Assembly (NCBI RefSeq): GCF_004124325.1
Contig: NZ_QBDT01000001.1
Span: forward strand, 5,518,001 to 5,582,000
Length of the DNA: 64,000 nucleotides
Direction: 5' to 3'
DNA from: Streptomyces sp. L2
Lineage (GTDB): Bacteria; Actinomycetota; Actinomycetes; Streptomycetales; Streptomycetaceae
Part shown: piece after piece, positions 41,711 to 49,993 of the stretch
Layout: each line of letters starts with the position of its first letter
Numbering within the stretch: the stretch's first letter is position 1
Position numbers and translations under genes: made by a program
The notes under the pieces: model-generated
What the model saw: only the letters and a program-made list of their open reading frames with translations
Database searches by the model: none
What the model was told of the DNA's origin: nothing

Positions 41711-44700
41711 TCAGAGGGTGCGCGCGGCGCGAAGCAGAGGGAGGAGACTGGCGGGCTGGACCCGGAGGAACTGGACGCCGGCCTCCCGGGCCGCGTCCCG
41801 CTCGACGTCCAGCGAGCCGATCAGCAGGCCCGCGCGGCGGTCGGCGCCGAGCTGCCGCAGGGCGCCGAGGAGGGGCCGGGGGTCGGGGATCACAGGTGTG
41901 CCGAGCGGGTCCCGCCCGTGCACACCGCCGGGCAGGCAGTCCAGCAGACGGCGCCGCCGGAGGTACGTCGCCGCGGCACCGGCCGAGCGGTCGGTGACGA
42001 CAGCCAACGGCATGCCCTCTCCGGCGAGGGTGCGCAGCAGCAGGTCGGCGTACCGGACCGGCTCCGAAGTCTCCGCCGCGGCCACTTCCAGGTCCGTCAG
42101 TTCCTGAGCCAGCCGCGGGTCCGCCAGGTGCCGCGCCGGGCCGCGCAGCAGTTCCAGCGGGTCCTCGCAGTCACCGGCCGCCGCGGGTTCGTACCGGTGG
42201 ACGAGATGAGCGGCGTCCACGGCGAGCCGGGTCAGCGTGCCGTCGAATCCCAGGAGTACGGCGTCGGCGGCGCGCAGGGTCTGGGCGAGCGCGTGCTCGG
42301 GTCGCGTCAGCTGTGGGGGCAGGCCCGGGGCGTGGGCCGGAGTGAGGCGGACGGACCACTGGACGGTGTGCCCGGGGAGAGGCAGGTGGGCCAGCCGGGC
42401 GTGCAGCTCGGACTCCGCCTGGCCGGTGTGCGTGGGCGGGTAGGAGGTGCAGACGTCGTTCAGGCACTCGCGGAGGTGCCCGGTGAGGACGGCGGTGGCA
42501 AGCGAACCCTTGCCGGGGTGTACGGCGGCGATCGGGTCGGTGATCCGCCAGCTCGCCCCGCCTGCCACCCGGAACGTCGGGCTCCCGCCGACGGTGGGGC
42601 CGGGCTCCTCCACGTCCAGGCGCCGTTCGGTGAGGTCCACCTCGTAGTAGAACGTGGGGGTGGCGGGCCGCTGGATGGTGAGCCCTGGACCGTAGGCGGT
42701 GTACACGACGCTTCTGGTGCCGCCGGTGGGCGGGGGCAGCGGAACCCGGGCGGGCAACCGGAAGGGGCCCTGGACCGGATAGACGCTCTCGGTGGGCGGG
42801 ACGTGCGCGAGCAGATACCAGCCGTCGTCCGGGGAGGCGGCGGTGATCATGCGCAGCGTGGGGCCCTCGTAGCCGCTGTCGGCCAGTTCCCGCCTGAGCG
42901 AGTCGGAGACGGCGACGAGGCCCTGGGCGCCCGCGTCGCGGACCCGGTCGACCCAGCCCGCCCCGGGCCGCCAGTCCTCACCGTCACCGCCCGGGGCGTG
43001 GACGAACGTCACCCGCCAGCCCCGGCCTCCCGTCTCGGTGACCCGGTCCCCGAACTCCCGCAAGGTGACGGCGAGGAGGGGGAGTTCCGACACTCCGACG
43101 CGCAGCAGCAGGGAGTAGCCGTCCGGCCGCTCCCACAGCTCGTAGTCGGCGGGGTCGAGTCCCCCGGCCACCAGCATCCTGGAGACCGCCCTGCCCAGCA
43201 GGGCCCGGTCGTCGGGATCGGGGGCCGCCCGGCCGCATTGGAACAGGACGGCGACACGGAAGCCCTCCGGCACCTCGTCCCGCGGCAGCGGCTCCGCATC
43301 CGCCTCCGGCGGGTCGTCGCCGTACAGGAGCGAGGGCAGGTCGTCCTCCGTGGGGAAGACGCCCTCCTCCGGGCGGTTCGGGTAGGGGGTGTACCGGGCC
43401 TGGTGCTGCCAGCCCGCGTCCTCGCCCGCGTCTTCGTCCGCGTCTTCGTCCGCGTCCTCGCCGTAGACGTAGTCGCCGCGCAGTTCGTGGCCCAGGGCCA
43501 GCAGCTCGGGGTTGTCCCCGCCGGACCACTCGTACTCCTGGAACACCTCCAGCGCCTCGTCGATGCGGCCCAGGTTCTGGAGGGCGACCAGCAGGAGCCG
43601 CCGGTAGTCCTCGCGGGCGGGGTGTGCGCGCAGTAGCTCGGCGAGATCCGCGGCGGCGCGGTCGTACTCGCCGAGTTCCAGGTCGAGTTCGGCCCGCCTG
43701 ACATACAGGGCGTGCCGCAGCCGCAGCAGCCGGGTGCGGGCGGCGCGGGCGGCGGGGCCGGGGACGTCGGCGAGGGGCTCCTCACCGCGCCAGAGGGAGA
43801 GGGCCTGGTCCAGGAGGTCGCGGGCTTCGGGGAGGGAGCCGAGGTCGTCGTGGGCGTCCGGGCGGGAGCCGAGACCCATCAGGGTCGTGGCCGCCAGCTC
43901 CAGGGCCGTGCAGTCCGTCAGGTCCACCAGGTCGGCGCTGGTGTGCAGGGCGTATCCGTCGGGGAGGGTGGCCAGGGCGCCGGGACCGAGGGCGGTGGTC
44001 AGCCGGGCGGCGGTGCGGCCGAGGGCGGCGTCCGCGCCGCGGGGCAGCTCGCCGGGGTCCCAGAGTCCGGCCCGCAGGTCGGCGCGGCTCACCACGCGGC
44101 CGTTCCGCAGCAGCAGCATCGCCAGCATCGCCCGGTCGAGGCCGCCCAACTGCCCTGCCCGTCCCTCGCGTTCGACGGTCAGCGGGCCGAGGGCGCGATA
44201 GCGCCGTGGTGCGTACTCCGCCGAGGCCGAGGTCCGCCGCACCGCCCCGTCGGCCAGTTGCCGTCTGCCCTCCTCCTGCGCTTCGGGCGAGGACGACATC
44301 AGCAGGGTGAGGGCCGACGCGTAGTGCTGCCGCGACCGGGACGGCAGGTTGCGGAGCTGCCCGGGCTGGAAGGGTTGCCGCAATCGCGCGGTGCCCGCGG
44401 TCAGATGCAGCATCACCTCGCACAGGGCCCGCAGATCCTCCGCCACACCCCTGGTGCCGCCGGCCCGGCCGAGGGCGAAGAGAGTCAGTTTGGCGGTGCC
44501 GTCGGGCAGGAGCACGATGCGGGACATGCCGAGGCCGCCATGACTGAGGCCCGCCTCGTGCACCGCCCGGAGCGCCACCGCCAGTTGTCGGCCGACCGAA
44601 ACCGTCAGCGGTACCGGCAGCTGATACCCGGGCGCGGCCAAGGCGTTCAGCGGAATGCCGTCCAGGTACTCCATCACCACGTACGGCACGTCGTCCTCGA

Positions 44701-46504
44701 TCCCGAAGTCGTGGACGGTGACGATGTTCGGATGGTGCAGTGCTTTCAGGCGCTCGGCCGCCCACAGGAAGCGCGCCCGCCGGGCGGGGTCGCCGACGGC
44801 CGCGTGCAGCCGTACCGCCACCGTCCGGTCCCCCTCGCGGTCCTTGGCCAGCCACACCGTCCCGGTCGGCGTCAGCGGCCGGATCACCCGGTAACGGCCG
44901 CCCAGCGCCCGAGGCACCTCCGTCCTACCGGTCAGCCGCCGCACGCTCTCCGGCCGGACCGTCGCGAACGGGGCGCCGTCCGCCGTGGCCGAGCCGCTGG
45001 CGCCGGCCGCAGCCGGGGCCACGGCCCGGAACTCGCCCGGCGTGGTTCCGGCCCGTTCCTCGATGAACTCGCCCATCCGGGCGAGCAGTTGGCTGGTGCG
45101 GGCGCGGGCCGAGCGGGGCAGGCCGCGCAGCAGCAGGTCCTGGACGCCGGGCCGGAACGTGTACGAGCCCGGTGGGCCCGGGGCCGTGGTCAGCAGGCCG
45201 CTGAGGATCACCTCGGCCAGGTGCTGGGGGCGCGGATCGGGTTCGACCGCCCGTTGCACCAGGCGCATCACCGGCAGGTGGGGGCGGCCGAGGGCCAGAT
45301 GGCCGGCCAGCCGGAAGGCCGCCCGGGAGGAGGTCGCGCGGAAGCGCAGGACCAGGTCCTCCGGGGACAGCCGGGCCAGGTCGGTCCGGGTCGCCGGGTC
45401 GGGACGGCGGCCGAGGAGGGCCGCCGAGCCCGGGAGGGCGACCCCACCGGGCGAGGCCAGCAGCTTCGCCCAGTTCGCCAGCCAGTCCGGCACCGGCTCC
45501 AGGACCGGCAGCGGGACGGCGTGCCGGTCGGCGTCGGTGTCGGGGTCGGTGTCGGGGGCGGTCGGATCGCCGTCGTAGGGAGTGAACGCCAGCGTGGCCG
45601 AGGGTGCGGCCCGGAACGGGGCCGTCAGCAGACCCGGCTCGGCCGGCAGGGCCGTGTCCCGCCACAGGTGCTCGGGCAGCGGCTGTACGACGGCCACGGG
45701 CATTCGGGACGCCCAGTGGCGCAGCGTCCGCTGCCAGCGGGTGCCCGCCTCGCCCGGCCGCCACTGCGCTCCCATGCAGTCGCTGACGACCAGCGTGACC
45801 GTGCGGCCGTCGGCGGGGGCGGGCACCCCGGGGGCGGTGCCGTCGGCACCCGCTGCGGCCAGGGTGATCGTGCGGAACACGCCCGACTGGGCGAGCGCGG
45901 TGTGCAGTTCGCGGACCAAGGGGCGCCAGACCGGCATGGTCGGCCCCGTGTCGTGCACCAGGTTCAGCCGCAGCCAGCGTTCGCGGGCGGGGCCGAGCAC
46001 CGGCAGCCACCACTCGGGTGCGGCGCCGAGGCGGGCGATGCGGTCGGCCGTCGCCCCCTCGTCCAGCCGGTGACCGGTGGGGGCGTCCGTGTGCCGTTTG
46101 AGGGGGCGCAGAGCGCGCTGGAGGCCCAGCGGGTGCCGCAGCATCGGCGGTGCGGGCGCGAGGAGGGAGGCGTACGGGCCGGTCCGCGCGCCCGGGTCGG
46201 GCAGGTGCAGCGGGACGGGGTCGGCCGGTGCGGCGGGCGGATCCACGGGCGGGGTGTGGTCCGGGGGCGGGAGGGGCGGGACCGGGGGGTCCTGCGGAGT
46301 GTCCTCCGGGGATGTCCGCGGGGGCCGTTCGGGCTCGGCGGACAGGGCGGCGGCGTCACCGTCGGCCGGCGGCTCCATCCGCCGGGCCAGCCACAGCAGT
46401 TCCGCCAGTTCCAGCGGGGTGGGGCGCACGCCGCCGCCCGCCTCGGCCAGCACATCGGCGAGGCGGGCGAGCGGGTCCGGTGGACCGGCGTGGTCAGAAG
46501 GCAT
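41711..46504 (-). CDS. Giant SAV_2336-type scaffold: vWA-like, pseudokinase, SARP/BTAD, cyclase-like and HAD-like regions
   Basis: The protein has 1597 residues from ATG 46504 (GTG 46522 also possible), overlapping the MoxR stop. Regions: SAV_2336 N-terminus (~5-45, RPTPLELAELLWLA); Pro-rich linker; vWA-like fold (~165-290, RWLRLNLVHDTGPTMPVW, VTLVVSDCMGAQW) with a degenerate MIDAS; helical region; protein-kinase fold (~535-690) lacking catalytic residues (VAVR for VAVK, HGG for HRD, LFA for DFG); SARP-like winged helix plus BTAD repeats (~768-1010); acidic repeats (DADEDADEDAGED); a region recalling class III cyclases (~1085-1230); a beta-rich segment; and a HAD-like domain (~1410-1597, LLGFDGTLT) whose nucleophile Asp is Gly. 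It looks like a sensor-scaffold of inactive folds. Confidence 0.85.
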   Translation of the reverse strand: MPSDHAGPPDPLARLADVLAEAGGGVRPTPLELAELLWLARRMEPPADGDAAALSAEPERPPRTSPEDTPQDPPVPPLPPPDHTPPVDPPAAPADPVPLHLPDPGARTGPYASLLAPAPPMLRHPLGLQRALRPLKRHTDAPTGHRLDEGATADRIARLGAAPEWWLPVLGPARERWLRLNLVHDTGPTMPVWRPLVRELHTALAQSGVFRTITLAAAGADGTAPGVPAPADGRTVTLVVSDCMGAQWRPGEAGTRWQRTLRHWASRMPVAVVQPLPEHLWRDTALPAEPGLLTAPFRAAPSATLAFTPYDGDPTAPDTDPDTDADRHAVPLPVLEPVPDWLANWAKLLASPGGVALPGSAALLGRRPDPATRTDLARLSPEDLVLRFRATSSRAAFRLAGHLALGRPHLPVMRLVQRAVEPDPRPQHLAEVILSGLLTTAPGPPGSYTFRPGVQDLLLRGLPRSARARTSQLLARMGEFIEERAGTTPGEFRAVAPAAAGASGSATADGAPFATVRPESVRRLTGRTEVPRALGGRYRVIRPLTPTGTVWLAKDREGDRTVAVRLHAAVGDPARRARFLWAAERLKALHHPNIVTVHDFGIEDDVPYVVMEYLDGIPLNALAAPGYQLPVPLTVSVGRQLAVALRAVHEAGLSHGGLGMSRIVLLPDGTAKLTLFALGRAGGTRGVAEDLRALCEVMLHLTAGTARLRQPFQPGQLRNLPSRSRQHYASALTLLMSSSPEAQEEGRRQLADGAVRRTSASAEYAPRRYRALGPLTVEREGRAGQLGGLDRAMLAMLLLRNGRVVSRADLRAGLWDPGELPRGADAALGRTAARLTTALGPGALATLPDGYALHTSADLVDLTDCTALELAATTLMGLGSRPDAHDDLGSLPEARDLLDQALSLWRGEEPLADVPGPAARAARTRLLRLRHALYVRRAELDLELGEYDRAAADLAELLRAHPAREDYRRLLLVALQNLGRIDEALEVFQEYEWSGGDNPELLALGHELRGDYVYGEDADEDADEDAGEDAGWQHQARYTPYPNRPEEGVFPTEDDLPSLLYGDDPPEADAEPLPRDEVPEGFRVAVLFQCGRAAPDPDDRALLGRAVSRMLVAGGLDPADYELWERPDGYSLLLRVGVSELPLLAVTLREFGDRVTETGGRGWRVTFVHAPGGDGEDWRPGAGWVDRVRDAGAQGLVAVSDSLRRELADSGYEGPTLRMITAASPDDGWYLLAHVPPTESVYPVQGPFRLPARVPLPPPTGGTRSVVYTAYGPGLTIQRPATPTFYYEVDLTERRLDVEEPGPTVGGSPTFRVAGGASWRITDPIAAVHPGKGSLATAVLTGHLRECLNDVCTSYPPTHTGQAESELHARLAHLPLPGHTVQWSVRLTPAHAPGLPPQLTRPEHALAQTLRAADAVLLGFDGTLTRLAVDAAHLVHRYEPAAAGDCEDPLELLRGPARHLADPRLAQELTDLEVAAAETSEPVRYADLLLRTLAGEGMPLAVVTDRSAGAAATYLRRRRLLDCLPGGVHGRDPLGTPVIPDPRPLLGALRQLGADRRAGLLIGSLDVERDAAREAGVQFLRVQPASLLPLLRAARTL

Positions 46505-47528
46505 CGGGGCGGCGGGCCTCACCGAGGTACGGCATCAGCTGCTGGGCCAGCTCGTCCAGCGACTCGGCGGCCAGGTCGGAGGACCGGGCCAGGTAGATCG
46601 CGTTGAGCAGCTGGTCCGTGGCCAGGTCGCCGCCGCCCGCCCGGGCCAGGAAGCGGCCGATCAGGGTCTCGGCGTACGCGTCGGGCTCGCCGTCGAAGTG
46701 GGCGCGGACGATGCCGGCGAGCTGGGCGTCGTCGGGCTGGCGCAGCCGCAGGGTGACGCAGCGGCGCAGGAAGGCGGGCGGGAACTCCCGCTCGCCGTTG
46801 CTGGTCAGCACGACGAACGGAAAGGCCCGGCAGCGGACCCGGCCGCGCTCGACGGCGACCCGGTCGTGCGTGCCGTCCACCATGACCTCCGCGCGCCCGG
46901 CGGCGCCGCCGGGCGCGCGGACCAGCTCGGGGATCTCGTACTGGCCCTCCTCCAGCACGTTCAGCAGGTCGTTGGGCAGGTCCAGGTCGCTCTTGTCGAT
47001 CTCGTCGATGAGCAGGGCGCGCGGGCGGCCGTAGGGGAGGAGCGCGGTGCCGAGGGGGCCGAGGCGCAGATGGTCCTCGATGCCGGACTCGGGCGCGCGG
47101 GCGTCGCCGGGCCCGGTGCGGGCGGCGGCCTGCCGGGCCGCGTACAGACGGGACAGCGGGTCGTACTGGTAGAGGCCGTCGTGCAGGGTGCTGCGGCTGG
47201 TGATGTTCCAGCGCAGGACCGGGCCGAGCCGCAGCTCGCGGGCCACCGCGTAGGCCAGCGAGGACTTGCCGGTGCCGGGCGGGCCGGTCACCAGCAGGGG
47301 GCGGCGCAGATAGAGGGCGGCGTTGACCAGCTGGACGGTCTGCGGGGTCGCGCGGTAGGTCGCGGCGCGGTGCGTGCGGTCGGGGGAGGTGGCCGCCGTG
47401 TCGGCGTCGTCGGCGGGCGTGTCCAGCGCGGGACCGCCGTCGAAGGCACGCCAGGGCGGCGGCGCGGGCAGCAGGTCGATGCCGTCGTGCGGCTCCTTCG
47501 TGCCGGTGTACACGGGCCACAGGGGCAT
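46494..47528 (-). CDS. MoxR-family AAA+ ATPase
   Basis: The protein has 344 residues from ATG 47528 with GAAGAAGGA upstream. AAA+ motifs: Walker A GPPGTGKSS (82-90), Walker B LLIDEIDKSD (172-181), sensor 1 VVLTSNGEREF, and arginine finger region PPAFLRRCVTLRL. Insertions typical of MoxR are visible (YDPLSRLYAARQ, LNVLEEGQYEIPEL). MoxR ATPases act with vWA-domain proteins as remodelling chaperones. Here it lies between the protease/VMAP-like gene and the giant vWA-containing protein, whose start overlaps its stop by 11 bp. It should drive NTP-dependent assembly or activation of the complex. Confidence 0.93.
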   Translation of the reverse strand: MPLWPVYTGTKEPHDGIDLLPAPPPWRAFDGGPALDTPADDADTAATSPDRTHRAATYRATPQTVQLVNAALYLRRPLLVTGPPGTGKSSLAYAVARELRLGPVLRWNITSRSTLHDGLYQYDPLSRLYAARQAAARTGPGDARAPESGIEDHLRLGPLGTALLPYGRPRALLIDEIDKSDLDLPNDLLNVLEEGQYEIPELVRAPGGAAGRAEVMVDGTHDRVAVERGRVRCRAFPFVVLTSNGEREFPPAFLRRCVTLRLRQPDDAQLAGIVRAHFDGEPDAYAETLIGRFLARAGGGDLATDQLLNAIYLARSSDLAAESLDELAQQLMPYLGEARRPDAF

Positions 47529-47563
47529 GGGACGCGGTCCTTCTTCCGTGGGTTCTGCGGGTC

Positions 47564-49285
47564 TCAGGCGACGGGGGAGTGCAGGCTGGCGGCCGGCTCG
47601 GGGAAGCAGCGGGGGTCGTCCCACAGCAGCTGCACGTCATGCGCCCAGTGCCGCTCCGGCTCCGCCGCCGCCTCCTCGCGCAGCTCCTTGATCCGGTGCG
47701 GGAGTTCGGTCGCAGCGACCCCCTCGACGTGCGGGGACACGGCGTCGAGGAAGGCGGTGCCGGCACAGGGCTCGGTGTGCCCGGCGGAGCCGGCGCAGCC
47801 GGAGCGCGGCCACAGCAGGACCGGGACGGGCATGTTCAGGCTCACCTTGAACTGCTCCGGTACGGCGTCCGGCGGGGCGCCGAACCCGGCGAGGCCGGCG
47901 TCCTTCTCCCGCAGGCGCCGGCGCAGGCCCGCGGGTTCCTCCAGGGCGCCGCAGCCGACGCGGTGCAGGGGCGCGAACGGGTCCCGCGCCAGCTTCCGCC
48001 ACTGCTTGCCGAGGTGGTGGCGCAGCCTCCCGTGGAGCCGCGAACGGTCGGTGACCACCACGGGGGCGGCGCACCCCAGCGGGGTGGAGTCGTCCGCCCG
48101 GCACGGCCACTGTGCCACGGGCAGGTTCAGCAGGTCCTCGGGCAGCACGAAGGCCAGCAACTCCTCGGCGCCGAAGGCGAGCTGGTCGTACGCCTCCTCG
48201 ATGCCCGCCTGGATGTACTCCCGCATCTCGGCCCGGTCCAGCCGGACCCTCGCCACCGGACGGCGCCGGCCCTCGCGGTACGCCGACACGGAGACCGTGA
48301 CCTGGTCGGCTCCCACGCCGCTGCGGTCGATCTCGACCAGGATCGGCGCCCAGTCGGTGGCGGGGGCGCCGGCGCGGGCGGTGGAGGTGGAGGCGCCGGC
48401 GGTAGGGGTGTCCGCGTCCGGCACGGAAGGCGTGCAGGCGGGGCCGTCCAGCAGGTGCGTGAGCCGGTCGGCGAACCGCCCCAGCGCCTCGGCCGGTTCG
48501 TCCACCTCCCACTGCACATAGGCGGCGGCCTCCCGTAGCGAGGGGAACCCGCCGGGCGGCACCTCCGGCCCGAAGTCACCGACGGCGTCCACGAACAACT
48601 GCTCCGGTGCGCAGGCCAGTTGGGCCGCCTCCGCCCGCCGCACCAGCCCGTGCAGCCGCCGCGCCAGGTGCTCGTACTCCACGCGGGCCGGGACCCGGTC
48701 CCGCAGGCCGGGCCAGTAGCGGGCCAGCACCTCGGTGGGCAGCATCCGGGCGACCCGGACGCCCTCCTCGCCCGCGATCTGGGTGACCATGCCGACGACC
48801 CGCCCGTCCTTCAGCGCCAGCGCCGCCCCGCTGAAGCCCGGGGCCAGCGGCTGACCGTGCCCGGTGACGGCCTCCAGCTGCAGCCACTGGTCGGCGATGC
48901 GGGTCGCGGAGACGGCACGGTACTCGGCGAGCTGGCCCTCGGGAAAGCCGTCCGGGAAGCCGTACGCCACCAACGGCGGTGCGGGCAGGCCCTGTTCGGA
49001 GCCGGGCGGGGCGAAGGCGGCGGGGCACAGCGGGACCTGGTCGGCCAGCCGCAGCACGGCGAGGTCGCCGGGGTCGGTGACCCCGCCTGCCCAGCCGCCG
49101 TCCACGGCCACGCTCGCGGTCACCCCCGGGAGGTCGGGTCGCCCAGGGAAGGACACGGTGATCCCGGCGTCCCTGGCCCGCACGACATGCGCGCAGGTCA
49201 GCACGGTGCTGGGGGCCACCAGAAAGCCGGCGCCGAGCACCATCCCCCCGCACTCGATCCGCGCGTGCCAGGTGGGGCCCCTCAT
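47564..49285 (-). CDS. Trypsin-like serine protease fused to a VMAP-C-like domain
   Basis: The protein has 573 residues from ATG 49285, overlapping the Trypco1 stop (ATGA). Residues 1-185 are a trypsin-like domain without signal peptide and with a full triad: H33 (LTCAHVV), D74 (GDLAVLRL), S152 (APGFSGAAL). A helical middle (~200-275) resembles effector-associated adaptor helices. The C-terminal ~270 residues (WAPILVEIDRSG, YDQLAFGAEELLAFVLPEDLLNLPVAQWP, PVVVTDRSRL, W-KLARDP, VPVLLWPR) fit the vWA-MoxR-associated-protein C-terminal domain. Known proposals treat VMAP as coupler and the protease as effector; substrate unknown. It should be intracellular. Confidence 0.85.
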   Translation of the reverse strand: MRGPTWHARIECGGMVLGAGFLVAPSTVLTCAHVVRARDAGITVSFPGRPDLPGVTASVAVDGGWAGGVTDPGDLAVLRLADQVPLCPAAFAPPGSEQGLPAPPLVAYGFPDGFPEGQLAEYRAVSATRIADQWLQLEAVTGHGQPLAPGFSGAALALKDGRVVGMVTQIAGEEGVRVARMLPTEVLARYWPGLRDRVPARVEYEHLARRLHGLVRRAEAAQLACAPEQLFVDAVGDFGPEVPPGGFPSLREAAAYVQWEVDEPAEALGRFADRLTHLLDGPACTPSVPDADTPTAGASTSTARAGAPATDWAPILVEIDRSGVGADQVTVSVSAYREGRRRPVARVRLDRAEMREYIQAGIEEAYDQLAFGAEELLAFVLPEDLLNLPVAQWPCRADDSTPLGCAAPVVVTDRSRLHGRLRHHLGKQWRKLARDPFAPLHRVGCGALEEPAGLRRRLREKDAGLAGFGAPPDAVPEQFKVSLNMPVPVLLWPRSGCAGSAGHTEPCAGTAFLDAVSPHVEGVAATELPHRIKELREEAAAEPERHWAHDVQLLWDDPRCFPEPAASLHSPVA

Positions 49286-49743
49286 GAGCGGGGGGAGGGT
49301 CCCGGGACGGGTTCCGCAGCGCCGCTGTCCGCGGAGGCCGCCGAGTCCGTCGAGTCCGCAGAGTCCGCCGGGTCCACCGCATCGGCCGAGGCCGCCGAGT
49401 CCGCCGAGTCTCCCGAATCCGCCGAGTCCGCCGAGTTCCACCCCAGACGCACCACCAGTTGACCCTCCGCCGCCCCCTTGGCGATGATCGCGCCGGCCTC
49501 CGCGCTCAGCTTCACGCCGAACTCCAGCTCGACGGAGTCGGGGCGCAGGGCGCCGTCCCGGAAGACGCTCAGGGCGGAGTGGGCCGCCGCGCGGACCGAG
49601 TCCAGCGCGCCCTCGAAGGTGCGGGTGGCCTGGGCGGCGGGATTCTCGCCGCGCGAGACGAGCCGGGTGCCGGTCGCCGGATCCGCCGTCTCCACGACGA
49701 CGACCACGCCGTCGTCCGTGGTGAACTCCACCAGCTTGCCCAT
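49282..49743 (-). CDS. Trypco1 (CU044_2847-type) small protein with Ser/Asp/Ala repeat tail
   Basis: The protein has 153 residues from ATG 49743 (MGKLVEFTTDDG). Residues 1-105 match the trypsin-co-occurring CU044_2847 family: VVVVVETAD, FEGALDSVRAAAHSALSVF, DSVELEFGVKLSAEAGAIIAKG and GQLVVRLGW. The last ~45 residues are a low-complexity tail of SADSADS-type repeats encoded by 9-bp (GCCGAGTCC-like) repeats. The family occurs beside trypsin-like proteases in conflict loci and is thought to regulate or recruit them; coupling by overlap with the protease start supports a direct partnership. First gene of the four-gene leftward run. Confidence 0.88.
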   Translation of the reverse strand: MGKLVEFTTDDGVVVVVETADPATGTRLVSRGENPAAQATRTFEGALDSVRAAAHSALSVFRDGALRPDSVELEFGVKLSAEAGAIIAKGAAEGQLVVRLGWNSADSADSGDSADSAASADAVDPADSADSTDSAASADSGAAEPVPGPSPRS

Positions 49744-49993
49744 GACGCTGTCCGCCCCCCGTGCTGTCGTGCCCGGCCAACTCCATTGTGGCCGAAGGGG
49801 CGTGGCGATGTCCCGTACTGTTCCGCACTCCTCGCCCCGCCCAGATGGCGGCTGGCGGGAACCCGCCAGGACGCCTTCCCGCCAGGAACGCTCAACACCC
49901 CTTGCTCGGGCGGCACATGACACTCATCAGCAGCGCACAGCACACGAACGCACTCGGACAGACGTACCGCACCCGGACCGAGAAGAGGCGTGG

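Noticed and set aside
43712..46606. 964-codon plus-strand frame opposite the giant protein
   Set aside because: Arg/Gly/Gln-rich shadow; the minus strand shows recognisable domains.
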